From an uncultured Clostridia bacterium (GTDB taxonomy: Bacteria; Bacillota_A; Clostridia; Peptostreptococcales; Anaerovoracaceae), in the NCBI GenBank assembly GCA_946645735.1, contig CAMPCK010000024.1, forward strand, positions 1 to 8,817: a DNA stretch of 8,817 nucleotides, in the 5' to 3' direction. Both the position numbers and the translations under genes were made by a program. Shown in pieces: positions 1-5,702 of this stretch (position 1 is its first letter; each line of letters starts with the position of its first letter). The notes below the pieces were generated by a model that saw only the letters and a list, made by a program, of their open reading frames with translations, was not told the origin of the DNA and did not search any database.

Positions 1-86
1 GCTTCCTTTCAAATGAAGCGGACGAGCCCGAGGCCGTGCGCCTCTGTCAGGACACGTCCCTGATCGCAAGCGGCCAGGCCCGCTAA
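1..86 (+). CDS. C-terminal end of an unidentified protein (5' partial)
   Basis: Only one frame stays open from the left edge. It encodes 27 residues, starting FLSNEADEPEAV and ending SGQAR, then TAA at 84-86. Third codon positions are mostly G or C, as expected for real coding sequence here, and the other two plus-strand frames contain stops. The tail is hydrophilic, with an acidic stretch and no membrane segment. I cannot assign a family from so little. The hairpin at 120-147 would terminate its transcript, which supports a true gene end here. Confidence 0.6.
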   Translation, partial: FLSNEADEPEAVRLCQDTSLIASGQAR

Positions 87-119
87 GACGCCCGCCGGCC
101 AAAACAAACTTAAACACTA

Positions 120-147
120 AAGGCACCCTTGATGGGTGCCTTCTTTT
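120..147. terminator. Intrinsic terminator between convergent genes
   Basis: The arms GGCACCC (122-128) and GGGTGCC (134-140) pair perfectly around a 5-nt loop and can be extended by two A-T pairs. The T-rich run TTCTTTT (141-147) follows on the plus strand. It lies 33 nt after the stop of the left partial gene and abuts the stop of the minus-strand TetR gene. On the minus strand the stem is followed by TTTAGTGTTT, a weaker tail, so it may serve both genes but fits the plus-strand one better. Confidence 0.85.
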
Positions 148-671
148 CAAATCTTCATGATGAAGCTCATGAGGTATTTCACCAGTTCCTCAGGGCTCTC
201 CTCCATGCCCGTGTCTATCCAGTGGCGGAGGACGTTTGAGAGGATGCCCAGACGGGATGCAACCATGTATTTGTCTCTGATCCCTTCATAGGGCATGGCC
301 TTCTCATAGGCCTGGATCCTGTCATTGAGTCTTGAGAAAACATCCGCCGCGTTCAGGGTGAGGATGTTGATGAACACCCGCTGGTTCTCCCGTACCATAT
401 CGATATATTCAAAGAGGAACCCGCGCCAGACATTTTCATCTGATGAGTACATTACGGGAAGGACCTTGTGGGAGAATTCCAGAAGGACATCAGAAATGAT
501 CTCATCTAGGACGTCTGATGTGGTGGAGAAGTTCCTGTAGAAGGATGCCCGGGCACCTCCCGCTTCCTTCACCAGGTCCGTCACGGACACCTCGGAGAAG
601 GGCTTTTCCTTGAGAAGCTCCGTCAGAGCCGTCTTCAGTTCTTCTTTTACGCTTACGGGTCTTTTATTCAT
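147..671 (-). CDS. TetR/AcrR-family transcriptional repressor
   Basis: This encodes a 174-residue soluble DNA-binding protein, close to the usual TetR length. Residues about 9-48 form the TetR helix-turn-helix domain: an amphipathic helix with ELKTALTELL, then FSEVSVTDLVKEAG and the recognition-helix end ASFYRNF. The rest is a helical ligand/dimer domain; WIDTGMEESPEELV (151-164) near the C-terminus is typical of Firmicute TetR regulators. I chose the ATG at 669-671 because GAGGAG lies at 683-688 upstream of it, because the family domain begins right after it, and because a TATAAT box at 736-741 would put transcription start near 729. The frame stays open to an ATG at 783-785, but that extension (including CIIIIF) looks non-coding and would cover the promoter. 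The gene is divergent from the acyltransferase-PAP2 gene, its likely target along with itself. The ligand is unknown; a lipid or envelope-related signal is only a guess. Confidence 0.9.
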   Translation of the reverse strand: MNKRPVSVKEELKTALTELLKEKPFSEVSVTDLVKEAGGARASFYRNFSTTSDVLDEIISDVLLEFSHKVLPVMYSSDENVWRGFLFEYIDMVRENQRVFINILTLNAADVFSRLNDRIQAYEKAMPYEGIRDKYMVASRLGILSNVLRHWIDTGMEESPEELVKYLMSFIMKI

Positions 672-735
672 GATACAAAAAACTCCTCTTCTGTCTCTTT
701 TGAGCCGTCTCTCTTGACTCATGAACACCATGAAA

Positions 736-764
736 ATTATAATGATACAGGTTGTCTCATGGGA
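736..764 (-). promoter_or_regulatory. Candidate promoter of the TetR gene
   Basis: A perfect TATAAT lies on the minus strand at 736-741, about 65 bases upstream of the chosen TetR start. The -35 position, 17 bp further upstream (759-764), falls inside the 16-bp palindrome at 752-767 and has no good TTGACA match, so the -10 box carries the call. Repressor bound to the palindrome would block this promoter, as expected for autoregulation. Confidence 0.55.
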
Positions 765-767
765 CAA
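752..767. repeat. 16-bp palindrome, probable TetR operator
   Basis: The sequence TTGTCTCATGGGACAA is an inverted repeat with a single mismatched pair (half-site TTGTCyCA, centre CATG). It sits in the divergent intergenic region over the -35 positions of both candidate promoters. TetR-family operators are typically palindromes of this size near their own gene, so this is the best operator candidate in the window. A smaller palindrome, GACAG-A-CTGTC, lies at 789-799. Confidence 0.6.
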
Positions 768-779
768 AAGAGATATTAA
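752..779 (+). promoter_or_regulatory. Candidate promoter of the acyltransferase-PAP2 gene
   Basis: TTGTCT (752-757) and TATTAA (774-779) are separated by 16 bp, giving a moderate sigma-A-type match. Transcription would start near 786, about 40 bases before the ATG at 828. The -35 hexamer is the left half of the palindrome at 752-767, so the divergent promoters would overlap and share one operator. Confidence 0.4.
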
Positions 780-827
780 CACCATGAGGACAGACTGTCA
801 ATAAGTTACAGGAGAGTAATTCAGAAA

Positions 828-2309
828 ATGAGGCACAAGCTTTCATATCTGGTATACAAAATCATACTTTTCATAGTCCGGCTGGTATTCCCCAAGATGA
901 AAGTAGTGGGAAAGGAAAACATCCCCGACGGACCATATATCGCAGTCGGAAACCACGCCAAGATGAACGGCCCCATCGCGTCGGAACTGTATTTCCCCGG
1001 CGCAAGAGCTATCTGGACCAACAGAGAGATGATGCATGTGAAGGAAGTTCCCAACTATGCCTACAAGGATTTCTGGGGAGACAAACCCTGGTTCACCAAG
1101 TGGTTCTTCAGGATCGCATCATATATCATCGCACCCTTTGCATCCTGCATTTTCAACAATGCCCACTGCATAGCAGTAAACCACGACAGGCGCATTATCC
1201 AGACCTTCAGGGATACCGTGGATGCACTGGAAGAGGGGAAGGGCGTAATCATTTTCCCAGAGCATAACGAGGAATACAACAATATCGTATGGCAGTTCGC
1301 CGAGGGCTTCGTGGACGTGGCCAAGATGTACTACAAGAAAACCGGAAAGAAGATCAAATTCCTTCCCATGTACACGGCGCCTGCCCTTAAGACCATGTAT
1401 ATCGGTAAGCCCCTGGAGTTCGATCCCGAAAAGCCCTTTGAAGAGGAGAGGACCCACATCTGCCATGAAATGATGGACAGAATAACCGATATCGCTGTAT
1501 CACTTCCCGAGCACAGAATCGTGCCTTATCCCAACGTTCTCAAGATCGACTATCCCACAAACAAAGATGTGGGTAAGACACTTAGGGAGAGCGGAAGAAG
1601 GATCCGCATCCCCGAGCCTGTAGTGGACTACAGGCAGTTCAGGCTTTCAAGGATAAACGAGCCCAGATTCTCCCATGTCAAGCTCCTGGGAGGCTGGCTG
1701 GTATACTTCGCACTCTACTTCATAACGGAGAACCTGATCCCTGTTGAGCAGTGCCACGTTATACACTGCGCCCTGGACGATATCATACCCTTCAACGAAT
1801 ATTTCCTGATTTTTTACTGCTACTGGTACGTGCTTCTTGTGGCGTCTCTCGCATACTTCTTCTTCTACGACGTGGAGAGCTTCAAATGCCTTCAGAAGTA
1901 CATCATGGTGACCCAGGCGGCAGCCATGGTAATATATATCGTTTACCCGAGCGTCCAGCTCCTGAGACCCGACACCATGCCAAACGACAACTTTTTCTGT
2001 CAGGTCCTGAGTTTCATCTACGCCTTCGATACACCTACAGGAGTCTGCCCGTCACTTCACGTGGCATATTCCATGGGTATCGCATCCGTATGGACCAAGA
2101 GAAAGGATACGTCCCCGGCCTTCAAGACCTTTATCGTCCTTTCGGCCGTCATGATCTCCATTTCCGTAACCTTTGTAAAGCAGCACTCCGCCATGGACGT
2201 GGCAGCTGCTATCCCCGTCTGCCTTCTCGCAGAACTCCTGGTATACGGCAAGTACAGGCCGGGATATCAGAAGCGCATGAAAAAGCGCATGGAAGGATCA
2301 TCGCTGTAG
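828..2309 (+). CDS. Fusion of PlsC-like acyltransferase and PAP2/Aur1-like lipid phosphatase or phosphotransferase
   Basis: This is a 493-residue membrane protein with two enzyme modules. GGAGAG at 811-816 precedes the ATG. After a hydrophobic N-terminal helix (about 10-21), residues about 25-240 match the PlsC-type glycerolipid acyltransferase fold: block I is VGNHAKMNGP (41-50), the FPE block is IIFPEH (141-146), and VPYPN (232-236) closes the domain. The canonical HX4D dyad is not intact; the residue five after H43 is G48. A linker (about 240-285) leads to roughly six hydrophobic segments between 288 and 474. These carry PAP2-superfamily motifs in Aur1-like form: YPSVQLLRP (373-381), CPSLH (407-411) and KQHSAMD (451-457), with H411, H453 and D457 the likely active-site residues. 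By family knowledge the first half would transfer an acyl chain to a lysophospholipid or polyol phosphate, and the second would cleave or exchange a lipid phosphate at the membrane. The combination suggests sequential steps in making a diacylglycerol-type or modified envelope lipid. That pathway is inference and the substrate is unknown. It is a single-gene unit divergent from TetR. Confidence 0.85.
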   Translation: MRHKLSYLVYKIILFIVRLVFPKMKVVGKENIPDGPYIAVGNHAKMNGPIASELYFPGARAIWTNREMMHVKEVPNYAYKDFWGDKPWFTKWFFRIASYIIAPFASCIFNNAHCIAVNHDRRIIQTFRDTVDALEEGKGVIIFPEHNEEYNNIVWQFAEGFVDVAKMYYKKTGKKIKFLPMYTAPALKTMYIGKPLEFDPEKPFEEERTHICHEMMDRITDIAVSLPEHRIVPYPNVLKIDYPTNKDVGKTLRESGRRIRIPEPVVDYRQFRLSRINEPRFSHVKLLGGWLVYFALYFITENLIPVEQCHVIHCALDDIIPFNEYFLIFYCYWYVLLVASLAYFFFYDVESFKCLQKYIMVTQAAAMVIYIVYPSVQLLRPDTMPNDNFFCQVLSFIYAFDTPTGVCPSLHVAYSMGIASVWTKRKDTSPAFKTFIVLSAVMISISVTFVKQHSAMDVAAAIPVCLLAELLVYGKYRPGYQKRMKKRMEGSSL

Positions 2310-2365
2310 AACATTACAACGAATATAGTATAAAGATACAAAAAAATAAGTGACTTGCGGGTCTC

Positions 2366-2394
2366 TTGTATGATAAACTATTTATGTATATAGT
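2366..2394 (+). promoter_or_regulatory. Candidate promoter of the phosphatase / metal-sensor operon
   Basis: TTGTAT (2366-2371) and TATAGT (2389-2394) are exactly 17 bp apart in the AT-rich 111-bp gap after the acyltransferase-PAP2 gene. Start of transcription near 2401 gives a very short leader containing GGAGG (2406-2410) before the ATG at 2421. I see no hairpin terminator between 2310 and 2365, so read-through from upstream is also possible. Confidence 0.5.
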
Positions 2395-2420
2395 TATTTT
2401 CATGCGGAGGCTCGTTTTTT

Positions 2421-4214
2421 ATGCTCAGACAGCTGGGAGAAAAAGGAATAATCAGACAGGTCGCTTTACTGTTTTTTGTGGGTATCCTCCTTACGGGGCT
2501 GGTCACCTTCATGGTCCAGCGCGCTCTGGCGGACGGCCAGGTCAAGGAGCACATGAAGAGGATCGCAGCTGCAAATTCAGTGGAAGTGGTCATGGCCATC
2601 AAGGAGTTCCCGGCCTATGACTGGCTCATCCATTACTGGTATGACAACTATGAGACCCTGGACATCGAGTACGATGCCTCCTACGAGAAGGGAACAAAGA
2701 CTGAGGAGAAGTGCAGGATACTTTCCGATCACGTTCCCGATGTGGAGTTCAAATATTTAACGGAAGAGGAGCTTGAGACCTATTCACCGGAAGACCAGAA
2801 ACTCTATGCAGAGATCGCATATTCATGGCTCATAACCCGCCTCGACCAGATCAAAATGACCAACGGCATCGACTACCTTTTCGGCGTAGTTACAGAACCG
2901 CCCTATGATCACCAGTTCTTCCTTTTCAGCGCAGCTGACGAAGGATCTGTCAGGGGCACCAACTATGAAGAGGTTTACCCCATAGGTGTTCAGGTGGACG
3001 TCAGCGCCATCCAGAGGGAGGCCATGAACAATGCCGTAAAGAACACCAGTTACCTGGCCTATGCCGGAGAATACATGGACTACTATTCACTCTTTGACTC
3101 TGATGACGGCAAGTCTCTTCTCATAGGCATGACCTTCAGCCTGAATGATATCAACTCCAGCATCAGCAACCAGACATATAAGGGGCTGTATACGGCTGTT
3201 TTCAATCAGCTGTTCATGGCATTCATCTGCCTGCTTCTCATCTTCTTCTATGTGCTGAGACCTCTTAAGGAGATCATCGGCTACATCAGAGGCTACACAG
3301 AAACCAAGGACAGCAAAGAGATCGCATCCAGACTCATGAAGGTGCGTCCCGACAACGAGATCGGCCAGCTTTCATGCGACCTTGAGACCCTGGCGGAAGA
3401 GATGGACAAGTACCATAATGAGATAGAGAGCATATCCGCCGAAAGAGAGCGTATCAACACCGAGCTCGGCCTGGCCTCCAGGATCCAGGCAGCCACACTT
3501 CCTTCGAAATTCCCTGCCTTCCCCGAAAGGAAGGAATTCGACATATTCGCTTCCATGGATCCCGCAAGGGAAGTTGGAGGAGACTTCTATGATTTCTATA
3601 TGATAGATGAGGATCATCTGGCTGTCGTCATCGCAGACGTTTCAGGCAAAGGAATCCCGGCGGCACTCTTTATGATGGTTTCCAAGATCATGATCGAAAA
3701 CCAGGCCAAGTCCGGAAAGTCCCCGTCCCAGGTAATCAGGGACGTAAACGAAGCCATCTGCTCCAATAACAAGGAAGAGATGTTCGTAACCGTATGGCTG
3801 GGCATCCTGGAGATTTCCACAGGAAAGCTCACCTACACCAATGCAGGCCACGAGTACGCGGCCGTAAAGAACGGAAAGGGCAGGTTTGATATCATCAAAG
3901 AGCGCCACGGTTTCATCGTCGGCGGCATGAGCGGCATAAACTACAGGGAGAGCACAATCACCCTTGAACCCGGTTCCAGAGTATTCATCTATACAGACGG
4001 AGTGCCTGAAGCAACCAGAGGAGACAGTGCTATGTTCGGCCTGAACCGCATGCTGGACACCTTAAACGAAGATCCTGACTGCGATCCTGAAACCGCCGTA
4101 AAGAACATGAAAGCCGCTGTAAATGAATTCGTCGGAGACGCTGAACAGTTCGATGACCTGACAGTTCTTTGCCTTTCATACGAAGGACCTGAGAAGGGAG
4201 AAAGCCATGAGTAA
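2421..4214 (+). CDS. Membrane sensor - HAMP - SpoIIE/RsbU-type PP2C serine phosphatase
   Basis: This 597-residue protein has GGAGG 10 nt before its ATG. An N-terminal transmembrane helix (about 11-33) and a second one (about 258-279) bracket a roughly 220-residue extracytoplasmic region, a plausible Cache-like ligand sensor that I cannot assign firmly. A HAMP-like linker follows (about 280-332, from LRPLKEI), then a helical stretch (about 332-358) and the SpoIIE-type PP2C phosphatase domain (about 359-587). The metal-binding acidic residues are visible in order: EVGGDFYD (384-391; D388, D391), ADVSGKG (405-411; D406), TDGVPEA (525-531; D526) and QFDDLTVL (576-583; D578, D579), with NAGH at 474-477. 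All key positions are intact, so it should be active. In known relatives such as RsbU and SpoIIE the substrate is a phosphorylated anti-sigma antagonist (STAS protein); no such partner, kinase or sigma factor is in this window. The 3' end overlaps the metal-sensor gene by 8 nt, implying coupled translation. Confidence 0.93.
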   Translation: MLRQLGEKGIIRQVALLFFVGILLTGLVTFMVQRALADGQVKEHMKRIAAANSVEVVMAIKEFPAYDWLIHYWYDNYETLDIEYDASYEKGTKTEEKCRILSDHVPDVEFKYLTEEELETYSPEDQKLYAEIAYSWLITRLDQIKMTNGIDYLFGVVTEPPYDHQFFLFSAADEGSVRGTNYEEVYPIGVQVDVSAIQREAMNNAVKNTSYLAYAGEYMDYYSLFDSDDGKSLLIGMTFSLNDINSSISNQTYKGLYTAVFNQLFMAFICLLLIFFYVLRPLKEIIGYIRGYTETKDSKEIASRLMKVRPDNEIGQLSCDLETLAEEMDKYHNEIESISAERERINTELGLASRIQAATLPSKFPAFPERKEFDIFASMDPAREVGGDFYDFYMIDEDHLAVVIADVSGKGIPAALFMMVSKIMIENQAKSGKSPSQVIRDVNEAICSNNKEEMFVTVWLGILEISTGKLTYTNAGHEYAAVKNGKGRFDIIKERHGFIVGGMSGINYRESTITLEPGSRVFIYTDGVPEATRGDSAMFGLNRMLDTLNEDPDCDPETAVKNMKAAVNEFVGDAEQFDDLTVLCLSYEGPEKGESHE

Positions 4215-4554
4215 AGTCACACATACCCACGTGGATGAGAAGGGAAACGTCACGACCCACACCCATGAGATGAAGCATGAGCACGGTCACTTCCATTCAC
4301 CCGAAGAAAAAAAGAAGCAGCTGAACCGCATCTCCAAGGCCATAGGCCATCTTCAGCATGTTAAGCTCATGATCGAGCATGACGATGACTGCGCTGAAGT
4401 TCTCATGCAGCTTTCCGCCGTGAACTCGGCCTTGAGAAGCCTCGGAAAGGAGATCATAAACGAGCACATGACCCACTGCATCACCCACGCCATCGAGGAC
4501 GGCGACACCGAAGCTGTAGAAGAATTCCAGAAGGCCATAAAGAAGTTCATCTGA
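4207..4554 (+). CDS. CsoR/RcnR/InrS-family metal-sensing repressor, likely Ni or Co responsive
   Basis: This encodes a 115-residue all-helical DNA-binding protein (DUF156 family). Residues 33-115 form the conserved core (KKQLNRISKAIGHLQHVKLMI, then CAEVLMQLSAVNSAL, then EHMTHC). The family metal ligands are at C62, H87 and C91 with the expected spacings of 25 and 4. H30 lies 32 residues before C62, the spacing of the N-terminal His in InrS (His21/Cys53) and RcnR (His3/Cys35). The resulting His-Cys-His-Cys set points to Ni(II), or possibly Co(II), rather than Cu(I). The first 30 residues hold eight histidines (6, 8, 18, 20, 24, 26, 28, 30), an unusual extra metal-binding tail. The ATG lies inside the end of the phosphatase gene (8-nt overlap), preceded by AAGGGAG with 6-nt spacing. 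The nickel/cobalt importer genes begin about 100 bases downstream and are the likely target. The choice between Ni and Co is inference. Confidence 0.9.
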   Translation: MSKVTHTHVDEKGNVTTHTHEMKHEHGHFHSPEEKKKQLNRISKAIGHLQHVKLMIEHDDDCAEVLMQLSAVNSALRSLGKEIINEHMTHCITHAIEDGDTEAVEEFQKAIKKFI

Positions 4555-4576
4555 TCCCCGAAAACACATAAATCAT

Positions 4577-4611
4577 ATCCCCCCCTCCCGCTTGTGGAGG
4601 AGGGGATTTTT
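4577..4611 (+). terminator. Strong hairpin with T-run; terminator and possible metal-sensor operator
   Basis: Arms 4577-4588 (ATCCCCCCCTCC) and 4596-4607 (GGAGGAGGGGAT) pair over 12 positions with one C-A mismatch around a 7-nt loop, and TTTTT follows at 4607-4611. It starts 23 nt after the metal-sensor stop and fits an intrinsic terminator. Long C/G tracts with A/T flanks are also the known style of CsoR/RcnR-family operators, and the element covers the candidate cbiM promoter, so a second role as operator is plausible but unproven. Confidence 0.8.
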
Positions 4612-4619
4612 AATATAAA
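4592..4619 (+). promoter_or_regulatory. Candidate promoter of the cbiMQO operon
   Basis: TTGTGG (4592-4597) and TATAAA (4614-4619) are 16 bp apart, with transcription start expected near 4626 and the cbiM ATG at 4659. The spacer contains the AGGAGGGG arm of the hairpin at 4577-4611. If this promoter is used, a repressor bound to the G-tract would sit between its -35 and -10 boxes. Confidence 0.4.
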
Positions 4620-4646
4620 ATCATGACAAAAGATATTTTGAATAAG

Positions 4647-4652
4647 AAGGAG
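4647..4652 (+). promoter_or_regulatory. Ribosome binding site that fixes the cbiM start
   Basis: AAGGAG lies 6 nt before the ATG at 4659. The only other in-frame ATG nearby, at 4623, has no comparable site and would add 12 residues before the invariant Met-His-Ile-Pro terminus. Confidence 0.85.
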
Positions 4653-4658
4653 AGAAAT

Positions 4659-5702
4659 ATGCATATCCCCGAAAATTACCTGTCCCCGGCAACCTGCGCC
4701 GTAATGACGGCTGCGGCAGTTCCCGTGTGGACCCATTCAGTAAGAAAAGTCAAGGCAGAGCTCCCCAAGGAAAAGATCGCCATGATCGGAGTAGGTGCAG
4801 CCTTCTCATTCCTGGGCATGATGTTTAACGTGCCCTTAATCGGAGGAACCACAGGACATGCAGTAGGAGGTACGCTGATAGCGCTGCTTTTCGGACCGGA
4901 GGCGGCATGTCTGGGTGTGTCCATAGCTCTTCTGATACAGGCCCTCATCTTCGGTGATGGAGGCATCCTTTCCTTCGGAGCAAACTGTTTTAACATGGCT
5001 TTTGTACTTCCCTTTGTGGGATACGGCATCTACAGCCTTATCATGAAAGGAACTTCAGCGTCCGAGAAGCCCGGAAGGGCATATATAGCGGCTGCTGTGG
5101 GCTCATACATCGGAATCTGCGCCGCGGCTTTCTGCTGCGCTGTGGAGTTCGGGATCCAGCCCATGCTTTTTCATGACGCCATGGGAAAGGCACTCTATTG
5201 TCCCTATGACTTAAGCATTGCGATTCCCGCCATGATGATCCCTCATATGGCAGTGGCAGGAATCGTGGAAGCCGCTTTCACCGTTGCGGTCTATGCCTTT
5301 GTGAGAAAGACTGCGCCGGACATGACCTATGAAGCGATAAAGGCTGAGAAAGCACTGGACCCCGCAGGAGATTCCCGCGAGTCAAAGAGACCTCTTCCAG
5401 TCTTCGCACTTATCGCAGTCATGATCGCAGCAGTTCCTCTTGGACTCCTTGCAACGGGCACAGCCTGGGGAGAGTGGGGAACCGATGAGATCGCAGAGAT
5501 CGCGGAAACGGGTACAGCTCTCGGATATACGCCTCAGGGAATGGCAGATGGCTTCTCCCTGGATGTTGTAATGCCGGACTATACCTTAGGCGAGGTGAAC
5601 GAAACGGCTGCATATATTCTGTCCGCAGTTATCGGGACAGCCCTTCTCGTCATAATTTTCAAACTTCTGTCACAGGCCCTTAAAGGAAAAACCAATGCAT
5701 AA
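4659..5702 (+). CDS. cbiM: ECF nickel/cobalt transporter S component, CbiM fused to CbiN-like domain
   Basis: This 347-residue membrane protein captures the metal for a group I energy-coupling-factor importer. The CbiM/NikM part (about 1-220) begins MHIPENYLSPATC. In the family, the free N-terminus, His2 and His67 coordinate the metal in a square-planar site; here H2 and H67 (in TTGHAVGG) are both in place. This demands the start at 4659, since any N-terminal extension would destroy the site. The C-terminal part (about 244-340) has a hydrophobic helix, the PLGLLATGTAWGEWG segment, an extracytoplasmic stretch with MPDYTL and a final helix (about 317-335), matching the CbiN/NikN (PDGLE-type) accessory protein, so no separate cbiN gene is needed. 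It overlaps cbiQ by 8 nt. Whether the substrate is Ni(II) or Co(II) cannot be decided by eye; no cobalamin, urease or hydrogenase genes are present in the window. It could equally be named nikMN. Confidence 0.93.
   Translation: MHIPENYLSPATCAVMTAAAVPVWTHSVRKVKAELPKEKIAMIGVGAAFSFLGMMFNVPLIGGTTGHAVGGTLIALLFGPEAACLGVSIALLIQALIFGDGGILSFGANCFNMAFVLPFVGYGIYSLIMKGTSASEKPGRAYIAAAVGSYIGICAAAFCCAVEFGIQPMLFHDAMGKALYCPYDLSIAIPAMMIPHMAVAGIVEAAFTVAVYAFVRKTAPDMTYEAIKAEKALDPAGDSRESKRPLPVFALIAVMIAAVPLGLLATGTAWGEWGTDEIAEIAETGTALGYTPQGMADGFSLDVVMPDYTLGEVNETAAYILSAVIGTALLVIIFKLLSQALKGKTNA

Larger units (their letters stand above)
724..787 (+). repeat. 10-bp direct repeat flanking the palindrome
   Basis: AACACCATGA occurs at 724-733 and again at 778-787, 54 bp apart, one copy on each side of the palindrome at 752-767. 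The shared CATG core resembles the centre of the palindrome, so these could be weaker auxiliary sites of the same regulator. With only two 10-bp copies, chance cannot be excluded. Confidence 0.4.

Noticed and set aside
672..785. N-terminal extension of the TetR gene to an ATG at 783-785
   Set aside because: The extension would run through the palindrome and TATAAT box, has no good ribosome site, and adds sequence unlike the TetR family; the ATG at 669-671 has GAGGAG upstream.
1751..2353. 200-codon open frame on the plus strand inside the acyltransferase-PAP2 gene
   Set aside because: It is a different frame over a gene with clear motifs, with a low-complexity Arg/Pro/Leu-rich translation and no family resemblance; it is a shadow of high-GC third positions.
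4555..4658. Cobalamin or NiCo riboswitch upstream of cbiM
   Set aside because: Only 104 bases are available, most of which are the hairpin and promoter. I see no B12-box-like sequence or four-way junction, and the adjacent metal-sensor gene explains control better.
4353..4736. 127-codon minus-strand open frame across the metal-sensor gene and hairpin
   Set aside because: Antisense to well-supported coding sequence and to the hairpin at 4577-4611; no ribosome site or recognisable domain.
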